DNA from: Mucilaginibacter arboris
GTDB taxonomy: Bacteria; Bacteroidota; Bacteroidia; Sphingobacteriales; Sphingobacteriaceae
DNA: 64,000 bases
Direction of reading: 5' to 3'
Assembly: GCF_009754915.1 (NCBI RefSeq)
Contig: NZ_WPIK01000007.1
Location: 124,001-188,000, forward strand
Program-made: the position numbers and the translations under genes
Shown here: positions 53,825 through 63,328 of the stretch, piece by piece
How the letters are laid out: every line of letters starts with the position of its first letter
Position numbering within the stretch: position 1 is the first letter of the stretch
The notes under the pieces: model-generated
The model's input: the letters and a program-made list of their open reading frames with translations, nothing else
Database searches by the model: none
Told to the model about the DNA's origin: nothing

Positions 53825-55159
53825 TTAATTTGCCGGTAAAGGTTTTTTGGCATAGCGGATGATTTGCCAAGCTGCTTCTCCGGAAAGTAAAGCGCCAATA
53901 GCAAAAACTGCTGGCTGCCAGGTATTTCCGGAGGCAGAAAAAGCACCGGCAAGTGCAGTTATATAAACACTAAAAGGCAGCAAAGCCATCAACCCTAAAC
54001 CATAAATATTTAAAGGGATTTTAAAAGGGCGAGGCATTTCCGGCAATTTGATACGAAAGATGATCAGCGTAACAAACTCTAAAAATAAAGCTGCGCCGTA
54101 AAGGGTAACATCGATAATCAGCAAATCGGTAAAAGTCCATAAAATCATAAAACTGATAATTACAGAGCAAACCAAAATAGAAACATAAGGCGTTTTGTAT
54201 TTTGGGTGAAGTTTGTTTATTTTTTGGGGAAGCAGGCCATCATCGGCCATAACTTTGGGCACGCGCGAAACCGAAAGCAGAACGGCCGAGTACAAGCCTA
54301 ATGCGCTGGCCATCCCGCCAAAAGAAAGCAATGCGCCAAGCCAATGGCCACCAATTAAAAGCCCAACAACCGGAAAGCCTTCTTTCTCGAGCTTTGCCGG
54401 ATTAATCCCTGCTTGTTGTGCAACAAAAACAGCCAGAAAGTACACCGAAAAAATTAGGATAAAAGCCGTAAATATAGAAATAAGGTAAGTACGGATTGGT
54501 TTGTTCACTTCCTCGGCATAAGTGGTTACGTTGTCCCAACCAATAAAATTCCACATTACGGTATAAAGCCCTAATCCCAGCGAAGAAAAACCAATGCCTT
54601 TTAAAGATAAATGCGGAAAGGTAAAACTGCCGGCATGATGGCCGAACGCCATATAAAAAAGGATGATAAAAGGGGTAAGTACCAAAGCGCTTAAAAACAG
54701 GGAAGCCTTGCCAACAGGAACTATCCCTAAAATATTTAATCCTGCTGACGACCAGATGATGAAAAGGCAGATCGGGATTTTATAGGCATGGGCACCGGGG
54801 AAAAAGAAAGCAGCATATTCTGTAAAAAGCACCGGATAAATGGCCAGGTCAACAAAAGTATAAAGCCAGGTCCACCAGCCTTCATACAAGGCCCAGCGCA
54901 AGCCTAATGCTTTTTTTACCCACTGATAATAGCCGCCGGTAACGGGCATCATACTATTCAATTCGAGTACAGTGAAGATAGTTGGAATATCCCACAAAAT
55001 GGGTGTAATGATGAGCAGCAGGAGCGCGCCATTTTTTCCGGCGTAACCTAATAAGGGCTCCAGGCCATATGGGCCACCAGAAACAGTCAGGAAGATGATG
55101 GCGATTAAAGGCAATATCCCTAACTTTTTTCGGGCGGAAGGAGGAGCGGGTAACATCAT
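53825..55159 (-). CDS. APC superfamily amino acid permease
   Basis: The 444 residues have 12 predicted membrane helices. The first shows the unwound substrate-binding motif of APC transporters (IFLTVSGGPYGLEPLLGYAG), and the sixth region reads TVMWNFIGWDNVTTYAEEVNKP with the conserved E/D before the loop. It probably imports amino acids or related amines by proton coupling. The putrescine genes about 1.7 kb away make a polyamine or arginine substrate imaginable, but nothing shows it. Confidence 0.9.
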   Translation of the reverse strand: MMLPAPPSARKKLGILPLIAIIFLTVSGGPYGLEPLLGYAGKNGALLLLIITPILWDIPTIFTVLELNSMMPVTGGYYQWVKKALGLRWALYEGWWTWLYTFVDLAIYPVLFTEYAAFFFPGAHAYKIPICLFIIWSSAGLNILGIVPVGKASLFLSALVLTPFIILFYMAFGHHAGSFTFPHLSLKGIGFSSLGLGLYTVMWNFIGWDNVTTYAEEVNKPIRTYLISIFTAFILIFSVYFLAVFVAQQAGINPAKLEKEGFPVVGLLIGGHWLGALLSFGGMASALGLYSAVLLSVSRVPKVMADDGLLPQKINKLHPKYKTPYVSILVCSVIISFMILWTFTDLLIIDVTLYGAALFLEFVTLIIFRIKLPEMPRPFKIPLNIYGLGLMALLPFSVYITALAGAFSASGNTWQPAVFAIGALLSGEAAWQIIRYAKKPLPAN

Positions 55160-55366
55160 GGAATAAAGCTAAAAATAAATTACAGTTTGAAGGCTGTAGA
55201 AGTGCTTTATACGAAGCCGCTGATGATATGCTTCTTTTATCAGTGTATTTTATTCAATTTCTGGAAACATCAGGCTTAACAGGTCGTATAACTCCAAATT
55301 AAATTTTGACCTCATTCGATAAAAAAACTACTCCTTTTCTTTAAAATCTTCATCTCATATTCTTTT

Positions 55367-58300
55367 ATGTTAAAACAATTACAAATTCTTATCCTGCTGC
55401 TGTTTTTAGCAGGATTAATTTCTAACAAAGCTTTCGCCCAGTTTCCTTACACAAATGGTTTTACGAATTCTACAGCACCTGGGCTAAACACAGGGGGAAC
55501 GGCGTTGCTTACAGCAACCAGAGTGCCAGGAGATGCGGAAGGTAATGGTTATTTAAGACTGACTTCTAATTCAAATAATCAGGCAGGTTATGCCTTTGTT
55601 TCAAATAGTTTTCCTGCTACTAAAGGTATCTCAGTAGCCTTTGAGTACTCAACTTATGGAAGTAGCAACGGAAACGCAGATGGAATAAGTTTTTTTCTTT
55701 TTGATGGTAGCTTGCCTGATGCTAACTTTAGAGTTGGTTATTATGGAGGTTCTTTAGGGTATTCTAATTCAGGAAGTAATGCAGGCTTATCAAGGGGTTA
55801 TTTAGGTATTGGAATAGATGAATACGGGAATTTCTCTGACCCTAATTTTGGTGTGGGAGGAACAGGACGTGCAACCAACTCAGTAACTATTCGCGGTGCT
55901 TATAATGATCCAAGTGGTGCTTATCGTATGCTTAGAACAGTTCAGCTTTCTACATCCACTCATGGGTTTAATACTATTGCTGGCGGAAACCGTGGTGTGG
56001 TAAATACGGCAGGTTACAGAAAAGCTTATATTGATGTTGTACCTGATGCAAGCGGTGTTGGATATGATATCACAGTAAAGATTCAGCATGATGCAGTTTC
56101 CGCTCCGGTAACTATTATTAATAACTATTATTATAATTATCCGGCTCCTTCAACTTTAAAATTTGGATATGCAGCTTCTACTGGGGCTGAAAATAATTAT
56201 CATGAGATCAGAAATACAACAGTAGATCTTCCGGCGGCTTCTAAAGCTACTTTAACTGCACCAACCCAAACTAACCAAACCTTAAATAGTTGTTCTAATG
56301 GTACCGGAAGTGTAAATATTTCAAGCGGTTTTAGCACAAGTAACGGGCCTAATGGTGTGATAAACACCGCCAGTACCGACTTGGATCCTTCTACTGCAGG
56401 AACCCAAACTACTTATTTTGTTGCATCAAAAGGAACATTTACTTCGGATGGGAGCGGTATCATAACTTTTACACCTTTAAACAGCTCTGTTACCGGTACG
56501 GCAGTTTGTAATTTTACGGTTGGGGATAATTACAACTCAACTTCAAATACAGCAACTGTAACTGCAATAATTAATGCTGTCCCAACACTTACCATTACAA
56601 ATCCGGCGGCAGTATGCGCACCTGCAACAGTTGATCTTACTGCGGCGGCTGTTACTGCAGGCAGTGATGCTGGCCTAACATTTTCTTATTATAGTAATGC
56701 GGCTGCAACTACCGTAATAAGTAGTCCGGCTGCAATAGCAAGTTCGGGTACTTATTATATTAAAGCGGTAAATATCAGCGGCTGTTCCGTAATTCAACCG
56801 GTAACAGTTATTATTAATCCTCAGCCTACAACAGCAAATGCGGGTACTATCCCAATATTAACTACAGCTACAACTACCTCTGCTACTTTAAACGGCAATC
56901 AGCCAACCGCAGGAACAGGTTCTTGGTCGCAAATTAGTGGCCCTACTACAGCCACTTTTGTTAATGCAGCTCTTTATAACACAAGCGTAGGCAATCTTGC
57001 TCCCGGTACTTATGTTTTTCGTTGGTCAATTACAAATAGCTGTAATACATCAACCAGTAATGTTACAATAACCGTTAAGTCTTCCAACGCTAATCTCACT
57101 AATCTTACCTTAAGTGCAGGTACATTGTTACCTGCCTTTACTGCTGCAATAATTTCTTATACAGCTACTGTTGCAGATAATGCTGCTTCAATAACTTTAA
57201 CGCCGTTTACTGCGGACCCTAATGCTACAGTTAAAATCAACAATACAACTGTAGTTAGCGGCAACGCCTCCGGGCCAATAGATCTTCCAGTAGGCTCAAC
57301 CAATGTTCAAATTGTAGTTACAGCTCAGGATGGTGTTACTACTAAAACATATAATGTTAATGTAACGCGCCCGGCAACCATAGCTCCATCTGTTCCTGTT
57401 TTAGTTTCCGGTACAATTACAAACAGTAATACACCAACGATAACTGGTACTTCAGAGGCAGGTTCAACGGTAACATTATACGATGGAACGACAGTGATAG
57501 GCACAGCAACAGCAGATGGCAGCGGTAACTGGAGTATTGTAACCTCTACTTTGATTGATGGAACCCACAGTCTTACTGCTACAGCAACTTTCCCTAATAA
57601 TGTCAGCCCGCGAAGTTCTGCTTTGACAATTACAGTAGATACGACAGCACCGGCTGTAGCAAGTATTCTGGCCCCTGCAAATGGTAATATATCTGCTAAT
57701 ACTCGTCCGGTGATTACTGGAACAGCTGAAGCAAATTCTACAGTATCTTTATATGACGGAACAACATTAATTGGTACCACGACAGCTAATCCAACCGGTA
57801 ACTGGAGCATAATACCTGTTACAGCATTGGCAGATGGCAGTCATAGCCTTACCGTAACAGCAAAAGATGCGGCAGGCAATGTAAGTGCAGCAAGTACTGC
57901 AACAACGATAACAGTAGATACTACTGCGCCATTAGCGCCGTCGGTGCCGGCACTTGCATCGGGAGGTACAATTACAGGCAATAACAGGCCGACAGTTACT
58001 GGGACAGCAGAAGCAGGTTCAACAGTAACGTTATATGACGGAACGACAGTGATAGGTACAGCAACGGCAGATGCAAATGGGAACTGGAGCATAACACCTG
58101 CTATAACACTTGCAGATGGCAACCACAACTTAACAACAAAAGCAAAGGATGCAGCGGGAAATGTTAGTGCAGCAAGCCCTGTAGCAACCATTACAGTAGA
58201 TACAGTGCCACCAGTAACGCCATCTGTACCAGTATTAGCATCGTTAGGTACAATTACAAACAATAATAAACCAACAGTTACAGGTACGGCAGAGCCGGGA

Positions 58301-60451
58301 TCAACAGTTATTTTGTATGATGGAACAACGGTTATCGGAACGGCAACGGCAGATGCAAATGGCAACTGGAGCATAACACCTGCTACAGCTCTTGCCGACG
58401 GAAATCATAGCCTTGCTGTAGCAGTAAAAGATGCTGCAGGCAATATGAGTACAGTTAGTACAGCAACAACGATAACAGTGGATACAATTGCACCAGCAGC
58501 GCCGTCTGTTCCCGTACTTGCTTCTGGTGGTACAATTACAAATAATAATAAGCCAACAATTACCGGTACAGCAGAGCCAGGATCAACCGTAACATTATAT
58601 GATGGCACAACAGTAATCGGCACAACAACAGCAGATGCAAGCGGCAACTGGAGCATCACACCTGCTACAGCCCTTGCGGATGGAAGCCATAATTTAACAA
58701 CAAAGGCAAAGGATGCAGCTGGAAATATAAGTGCAGCAAGCGCAACAACCATAACAGTAGATACAATTGTACCAGCAGCGCCGTCAGTTCCGGTGCTTGC
58801 TTCGGGCGGTACAATCACAAACAACAACAAGCCAACAATTACAGGTACAGCAGAGCCAGGTTCAACAGTAACGCTATACGATGGCACAACAGTGATCGGC
58901 ACAGCAACGGCAGATGCAAGCGGCAACTGGAGCATCACGCCTGCTACAGTCCTTGCAGATGGAAGCCATAACTTAACAACAAAGGCAAAGGATGCAGCAG
59001 GAAATGTTAGTGCAGCAAGTGTTGTGGCAGCCGTTACAGTAGATACAAAAGCGCCGGCTGTACCGGTAATAGCAGGTGATGTTAATAAAGGCAGTGTTAA
59101 TACAACTAAACCTACTATTGCCGGAACGGCAGAGGCAGGCTCAACAGTAAGTATTTATATGGATGGAATACTGCTGGCAACGGTAACAGCAGATGCTAAT
59201 GGTAACTATAGCTATACCCCAACTACTGCTTTGGCCTTAGGCGGCCATAAAGTAAATGTTACAGCAACAGATATAGCCGGAAACGTAAGTGCAAGCACTA
59301 ATGTTATTACTTTTAGTGTAGACTTAGCACCTACAGGCCTTGCATTAAATAGTATAGCGCTTTACGAAAACCAGCCTTCCGGGACATCAGCGGGAACACT
59401 TTCTTCTGCAGACCCTAATGCAAGCAGCACTTTTACTTATGCCTTAGTTTCGGGAGCAGGTTCTGCAGATAATGCTTCGTTTAGCATTACAGGAAACAAG
59501 TTAGTAACTACAAAAAGCTTCGATTACGAGGTTAAGAGCAGTTATTCAGTTAGGATCCGGACGACAAATCAATATGGTTTGTACTTTGAACAAAGTTTTA
59601 CCATCAATATTTCTGATGTAAACGAAGCACCAACGCTTGCCGCTATTTCTAACCAAACAGTTTGTTACACCTATTATACACAAACAATACGGCTAAGTGG
59701 TATTACTGCTGGTTCGGAAACAGGGCAAAGCACTACTTTGAGTGTTAGCTCGACTAATCCTGGATTATTTGCTAATTTGAAAGCGTCTTCTGTATCATCA
59801 GGTCAGGCAACTTTAAGCTATGATTTAGCCACAACAGGATCAGCAGTTGTAACTGTAACGGTTAAGGATAACGGTGGCACAGATAACGGAGGAACTGATA
59901 GTTTTAGCCAAACCTTTACCATTACAGCAAATGAACTTCCGATAGCAGCGATAACATCTGATAAAGGAGCACAAATTTCTAAAGGTGAAACCGTAACACT
60001 TACGGCAACAGGCGGAAGTAGCTATAGCTGGGATACATCGCCAAATGTTAGCGGCACAAGCAGTTCAGCGGTTATTAAAGTTCGCCCAAGCCAAACAACA
60101 ACTTACCAGGTTACAGTAAGCAATGCTTCTGGTTGCAGTGCTAAAAGCAGTATTACCATCAATGTAACGGATGATTATTCGATGATTGATGCAGCTAACA
60201 TCTTAACGCCCAACGGTGATGGTAAGAATGATACCTGGATAGTTAAAAACTTAGACCTGTATCCTGATAATACCGTTTCAATTTTTGATAAAGGCGGAAG
60301 GAAACTACTCGAGGTAAAGCATTACAACAACGATTGGGACGGTAGCTTCCAGGGTTCGCCATTAGCTGAAGGAACATATTATTATGTGATTGATTTTGGC
60401 CCTGGCAAAGGCCCTAAAAAGGGTTTCATTACCATTTTAAGGAACAGATAA
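55367..60451 (+). CDS. Large T9SS-secreted adhesin: lectin-like domain, tandem Ig-like repeats, CHU_C (type B) sorting domain
   Basis: The 1694-residue surface protein has a signal peptide (residues 1-~24, ending NKAFAQ). An L-type-lectin-like domain (GNADGISFFLFDG) occupies roughly residues 25-310. A linker contains Ig-like and cadherin-like-beta-sandwich segments (NLTLSAGTLLPAFTAAI). Seven Ig-like repeats of ~94 residues, each with GTAEPGSTVTLYDGTTVIGT or a variant, cover about residues 675-1320. A cadherin-like domain (ALYENQPSGTSAGTLSSADP) and the C-terminal ~90 residues with ILTPNGDGKNDTW and LLEVKHYNNDWDG follow; the last is the gliding-motility-associated type B sorting signal. The downstream PorP/SprF gene is its usual partner. 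It likely mediates adhesion or glycan binding. Confidence 0.93.
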   Translation: MLKQLQILILLLFLAGLISNKAFAQFPYTNGFTNSTAPGLNTGGTALLTATRVPGDAEGNGYLRLTSNSNNQAGYAFVSNSFPATKGISVAFEYSTYGSSNGNADGISFFLFDGSLPDANFRVGYYGGSLGYSNSGSNAGLSRGYLGIGIDEYGNFSDPNFGVGGTGRATNSVTIRGAYNDPSGAYRMLRTVQLSTSTHGFNTIAGGNRGVVNTAGYRKAYIDVVPDASGVGYDITVKIQHDAVSAPVTIINNYYYNYPAPSTLKFGYAASTGAENNYHEIRNTTVDLPAASKATLTAPTQTNQTLNSCSNGTGSVNISSGFSTSNGPNGVINTASTDLDPSTAGTQTTYFVASKGTFTSDGSGIITFTPLNSSVTGTAVCNFTVGDNYNSTSNTATVTAIINAVPTLTITNPAAVCAPATVDLTAAAVTAGSDAGLTFSYYSNAAATTVISSPAAIASSGTYYIKAVNISGCSVIQPVTVIINPQPTTANAGTIPILTTATTTSATLNGNQPTAGTGSWSQISGPTTATFVNAALYNTSVGNLAPGTYVFRWSITNSCNTSTSNVTITVKSSNANLTNLTLSAGTLLPAFTAAIISYTATVADNAASITLTPFTADPNATVKINNTTVVSGNASGPIDLPVGSTNVQIVVTAQDGVTTKTYNVNVTRPATIAPSVPVLVSGTITNSNTPTITGTSEAGSTVTLYDGTTVIGTATADGSGNWSIVTSTLIDGTHSLTATATFPNNVSPRSSALTITVDTTAPAVASILAPANGNISANTRPVITGTAEANSTVSLYDGTTLIGTTTANPTGNWSIIPVTALADGSHSLTVTAKDAAGNVSAASTATTITVDTTAPLAPSVPALASGGTITGNNRPTVTGTAEAGSTVTLYDGTTVIGTATADANGNWSITPAITLADGNHNLTTKAKDAAGNVSAASPVATITVDTVPPVTPSVPVLASLGTITNNNKPTVTGTAEPGSTVILYDGTTVIGTATADANGNWSITPATALADGNHSLAVAVKDAAGNMSTVSTATTITVDTIAPAAPSVPVLASGGTITNNNKPTITGTAEPGSTVTLYDGTTVIGTTTADASGNWSITPATALADGSHNLTTKAKDAAGNISAASATTITVDTIVPAAPSVPVLASGGTITNNNKPTITGTAEPGSTVTLYDGTTVIGTATADASGNWSITPATVLADGSHNLTTKAKDAAGNVSAASVVAAVTVDTKAPAVPVIAGDVNKGSVNTTKPTIAGTAEAGSTVSIYMDGILLATVTADANGNYSYTPTTALALGGHKVNVTATDIAGNVSASTNVITFSVDLAPTGLALNSIALYENQPSGTSAGTLSSADPNASSTFTYALVSGAGSADNASFSITGNKLVTTKSFDYEVKSSYSVRIRTTNQYGLYFEQSFTINISDVNEAPTLAAISNQTVCYTYYTQTIRLSGITAGSETGQSTTLSVSSTNPGLFANLKASSVSSGQATLSYDLATTGSAVVTVTVKDNGGTDNGGTDSFSQTFTITANELPIAAITSDKGAQISKGETVTLTATGGSSYSWDTSPNVSGTSSSAVIKVRPSQTTTYQVTVSNASGCSAKSSITINVTDDYSMIDAANILTPNGDGKNDTWIVKNLDLYPDNTVSIFDKGGRKLLEVKHYNNDWDGSFQGSPLAEGTYYYVIDFGPGKGPKKGFITILRNR
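57385..59320 (+). repeat. Seven tandem Ig-like-encoding repeats of about 282 bp
   Basis: Successive units begin near PSVPVL or equivalent and share TPTITGTAEAGSTVTLYDG, GNWSITPATALADGSH and KDAAGNVSAAS. Units 5 and 6 are nearly identical in protein and DNA, which points to recent unit duplication; units 1, 2 and 7 are more diverged. Assemblies from short reads could miscount them. Confidence 0.85.
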
Positions 60452-60514
60452 GGTAGCAAGAAAATCCAAGATAAAATAATCATTATTAGCAGGGCTAAAA
60501 AAAGAAACAACACG

Positions 60515-61468
60515 ATGAACAATCAAAATATAAAATTTAACTCAAAGCGGGCAAAAAACTTTAAAGGGATACCCTGCTTATTGCTGCTTACTGCTGTTTT
60601 TATGCAGGTAAAAACAGTAAGCGCACAACTTAACCCTTTTTCATCCATGTACTTCCAGAACCAGTACCTTACCAACCCGGCAATGGCCGGGCTGGACAAA
60701 GGGCTGACTATAAACCTGGGTGTACGCCAGCAATGGACTAACATACCCGGAAGCCCAAAAACACAAATAATTTCTGCGGATTATAATGCCGGTAAAAATG
60801 TTGGCTTGGGCTTTAACGTTAGCAATGATCAGGCTGGCTTGCTCCGTCAAACCAGGGCTGTTGCTACCTACGCTTATCATGTGCAGTTGGGGGGCGATAA
60901 CCAGAAACTAAACTTCGGCCTTTCGGCAGGAATTACTGATGAGCGGATTAATTATAGCCAGGTGGACGGTGATCAGGGCGATGTTCAGGTGGACCGGTAC
61001 AACCAGCAGCGTCCTTATTTAGATGGCGATTTTGGTGTATCTTATACCAGCAATAATTTAACTGTTCAAGGCGCTATCCCTAACTTAAACCACTTTTTTA
61101 AGCATGATAATACCGTACTTGGTGTTGACCGCTCCGTTTTCATGACTTCTGTTAGTTATAAAATTGCTTTGGCCAGTTTGCTTGATGGTTCTGCCATCGA
61201 GCCTAAATTGGTTTTTCGTCGGGTTTATGGTTATAAAGATATTTTGGATGCAGGGCTTAATTTCACTTTAAAAAATGAAATGTTACATTTTTATACCATG
61301 TACCACAGCTCACAAAGTGAAAGCTTGGGTTTTGGGGCGAATATTAATCCAAATGTACAATTGATGCTCTTTTATACCACCGAAACTTCGGCCTTGAAAA
61401 CTTATACCAACGGCGACCTCGAATTAGGTTTAAAACTGCAATTAGCCACAAAGAAAAATAATTTATAA
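60515..61468 (+). CDS. PorP/SprF family type IX secretion-associated membrane protein
   Basis: This family forms outer-membrane barrels that help deliver or anchor type B T9SS cargo encoded next to them. The signal peptide (LLLLTAVFMQVKTVSAQ) is followed by the family opening NPFSSMYFQNQYLTNPAMAG and RQQWTNIPGSPKTQIISAD; the C-terminus has NINPNVQLMLFYTTETSALKTY. At 317 residues it is of usual length and lies 63 bases after the adhesin stop, forming an operon with it. Part of the signal peptide is encoded by a dispersed palindrome (60594-60617). Confidence 0.94.
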   Translation: MNNQNIKFNSKRAKNFKGIPCLLLLTAVFMQVKTVSAQLNPFSSMYFQNQYLTNPAMAGLDKGLTINLGVRQQWTNIPGSPKTQIISADYNAGKNVGLGFNVSNDQAGLLRQTRAVATYAYHVQLGGDNQKLNFGLSAGITDERINYSQVDGDQGDVQVDRYNQQRPYLDGDFGVSYTSNNLTVQGAIPNLNHFFKHDNTVLGVDRSVFMTSVSYKIALASLLDGSAIEPKLVFRRVYGYKDILDAGLNFTLKNEMLHFYTMYHSSQSESLGFGANINPNVQLMLFYTTETSALKTYTNGDLELGLKLQLATKKNNL

Positions 61469-61490
61469 GCTAAGTATTATTTTTAGTTGA

Positions 61491-61526
61491 AAAGGCCTGT
61501 AGCACCAAACGTGCACAGGCCTTTTT
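61491..61526 (+). terminator. Strong Rho-independent terminator after the adhesin-SprF operon
   Basis: AAAGGCCTGT-A-GCAC pairs perfectly with GTGC-ACAGGCCTTT around a 5-nt loop and is followed by a T run. The remaining 61527-61805 holds one TAAAAGAAGCA half-site (about 61632) and no gene. Confidence 0.9.
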
Positions 61527-61805
61527 GTATTTATAAAATAATAAAAGTGTTAAAAGGTTTATAGCTTTTAGTTTAAGCAATAGAACTGGTTTGTTCAAGC
61601 AATAGGATATGTTAAATTTTACAATTATTTGCCGATAAAAGAAGCATTGGAAATAGCCGGAGACATCCTATAAAATCAATAATAGGTTGAAAGTGTTTAT
61701 ACACCAAAAGGCCTTAATTTTATCGCTAACTTTATATCTTTTACAATTAAAAATAACTTTAAAATATTTAAAAAGCCAATAATTAAATTAATAAGAAACA
61801 GTATC

Positions 61806-62459
61806 ATGAAAATAGCATTAATCGGAGCTTCGGGATTTGTAGGTTCTGCCATTTTAAAAGAAGCTTTAAACAGAAAACACCAGGTTGTAGCAATTGTAAG
61901 AAACCCGGAGAACATTACGCTTAAAGATGAAAACTTAACTGTAAAACCAGGTGATGTTTTAAATGAAAATAACGTTGCCGAATTGATAAAAGGTTGTGAT
62001 GCCGTAATTAGTGCTTATAATTCTGGTTGGGGAAATCCGGATATTTATAATGAATTTTTAAAAGGTTCCAAGTCTATCCAAAGCGGTGTTAAAAAGGCTG
62101 GTATTAAAAGATATATTGTAATTGGTGGTGCCGGAAGTTTGGAAGTTGCGCCAGGTGTACAAGCGGTAGATACGCCTGATTTTCCTGCTGCAATAAAGCC
62201 AGGGGCAACTGCTGCAAGGGATTATTTAAACATTCTTAAAGAAGAGCAAGAATTGGATTGGACTTATATTAGCCCGGCTTTTGAAATGCACCAGGGTACT
62301 TCGGGTATTAGAAAAGGGGTTTACCGTTTGGGTTTGGATAATCCGGTATTTGATGAAGAGGGCAGAAGTGTATTATCAGTAGAAGATCTGGCCCTGGCAG
62401 TTATAGATGAACTGGAAAAGCCAAAACACATCCGCAAACGTTTTACTGCGGCTTATTAA
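61806..62459 (+). CDS. NAD(P)H-binding oxidoreductase, YwnB/NmrA-like
   Basis: A Rossmann-fold protein of 217 residues with an atypical-SDR nucleotide motif, IALIGASGFVGSAILKEAL, at the N-terminus, then CDAVISAYNSGWGNPDIY and RYIVIGGAGSLEVAPG. The C-terminal part with WTYISPAFEMHQGTSG and LDNPVFDEEGRSVLSVEDLA matches YwnB-type redox-sensing or quinone-related relatives. No catalytic Tyr-x-x-x-Lys is obvious. The function is unknown. Confidence 0.87.
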   Translation: MKIALIGASGFVGSAILKEALNRKHQVVAIVRNPENITLKDENLTVKPGDVLNENNVAELIKGCDAVISAYNSGWGNPDIYNEFLKGSKSIQSGVKKAGIKRYIVIGGAGSLEVAPGVQAVDTPDFPAAIKPGATAARDYLNILKEEQELDWTYISPAFEMHQGTSGIRKGVYRLGLDNPVFDEEGRSVLSVEDLALAVIDELEKPKHIRKRFTAAY

Positions 62460-62471
62460 AATATTTTTTCA

Positions 62472-62517
62472 AACTTGTGATGCTGTTTTTATCAGCATAA
62501 AAACAGCATCACAAGTT
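62472..62517. terminator. 20-bp perfect hairpin between convergent genes (TGCTGTTTTTA subtype)
   Basis: Two 20-bp arms, AACTTGTGATGCTGTTTTTA and its reverse complement, flank TCAGCA. It is the longest copy of this palindrome subtype in the window and probably terminates transcription from both sides. Confidence 0.75.
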
Positions 62518-62549
62518 AAACAGGATTTAATACCTGTAATTTTCGACTG

Positions 62550-63050
62550 TTATTTGGCCAGGGTATATTTATCCCTTCTGCCTTCTTTAACGGTTGTTAA
62601 AGCGCCTTTTGCTTTAAGGTTAGAAAGTACACTTGCAATTTGTTTAAACAATTTGTCCGGGTCGCTTTGTGGCTCGTATTGTGCCATAGCATTGGCAATA
62701 TCCTGGCCAAAACCTTCGCCAATTTCATTTAACGCAAATGCAATTTTACCGCTTAACCCTAAGTCTGGCGTATATTCAGCAGGAACTTCCAGTGCTTTGT
62801 GTGCTGCTGCTTTGCCACCTTTTGCAGGTTTTGCATCAGCTTTCTTTTTGCTGCCTTTTGCAGAAGTATCTTCTGCTTCCTCTATAACAGCATCCAAAAT
62901 ATTGTCTTTTGTTTGTTTTGCTGATTTAGACGGAGCAGCAGAACCCGAAAAAGCATTTAACAGATCTTCGTACTTTTTAGCTTCTGCCTGAATGGTTTTT
63001 ATCTTTTCTTTAAGATAACTGATGATTTCTTTTTCTGTTACGTTTGCCAT
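62550..63050 (-). CDS. Hypothetical protein with coiled coil, lysine/alanine linker and C-terminal winged-helix-like part
   Basis: Residues 1-35 form a coiled coil (ISYLKEKIKTIQAEAKKYED). Residues ~40-90 are a low-complexity charged and Lys/Ala-rich stretch (SKKKADAKPAKGGKAAAHKA). Residues ~95-166 look like a small helical, winged-helix-like domain (KLFKQIASVLSNLKAKGALT, VKEGRRDKYTLAK). The mix suggests a DNA-binding or nucleoid protein. I recognise no named family. Confidence 0.7.
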   Translation of the reverse strand: MANVTEKEIISYLKEKIKTIQAEAKKYEDLLNAFSGSAAPSKSAKQTKDNILDAVIEEAEDTSAKGSKKKADAKPAKGGKAAAHKALEVPAEYTPDLGLSGKIAFALNEIGEGFGQDIANAMAQYEPQSDPDKLFKQIASVLSNLKAKGALTTVKEGRRDKYTLAK

Positions 63051-63328
63051 GTAAAAATGTATGTAAGGTTGATAATTAACAATAATAGTAAATTTAAAAC
63101 TTAGATTATTCTATAATAATAAATTTTTGTTTTGTTAATGCAACGCCGGCCTGCAAGTATTGTTTTGTATAATTTATTAAATTCAGAATAATTACAATTA
63201 AAAACGGTACTTGTATTGATTTAATTATACTTTCAGTAAAATTATAATTAAATCGATCTTTAAAAAAAAGTGCTCATTATAAGTGCAATTACAATACTTC
63301 TTTTATCACCTAAAAATTGATAAAAGGA

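Noticed and set aside
57325-58938. Three 161-177-codon minus-strand ORFs opposite the adhesin
   Set aside because: They are shadows of the tandem Ig-like repeats on the other strand; the plus-strand frame has signal peptide, domains and sorting signal.
62407-62991. 194-codon plus-strand ORF overlapping 62550-63050
   Set aside because: It starts inside the oxidoreductase gene, crosses a 20-bp terminator-like hairpin and lacks protein features; the minus-strand frame has a coherent domain pattern.
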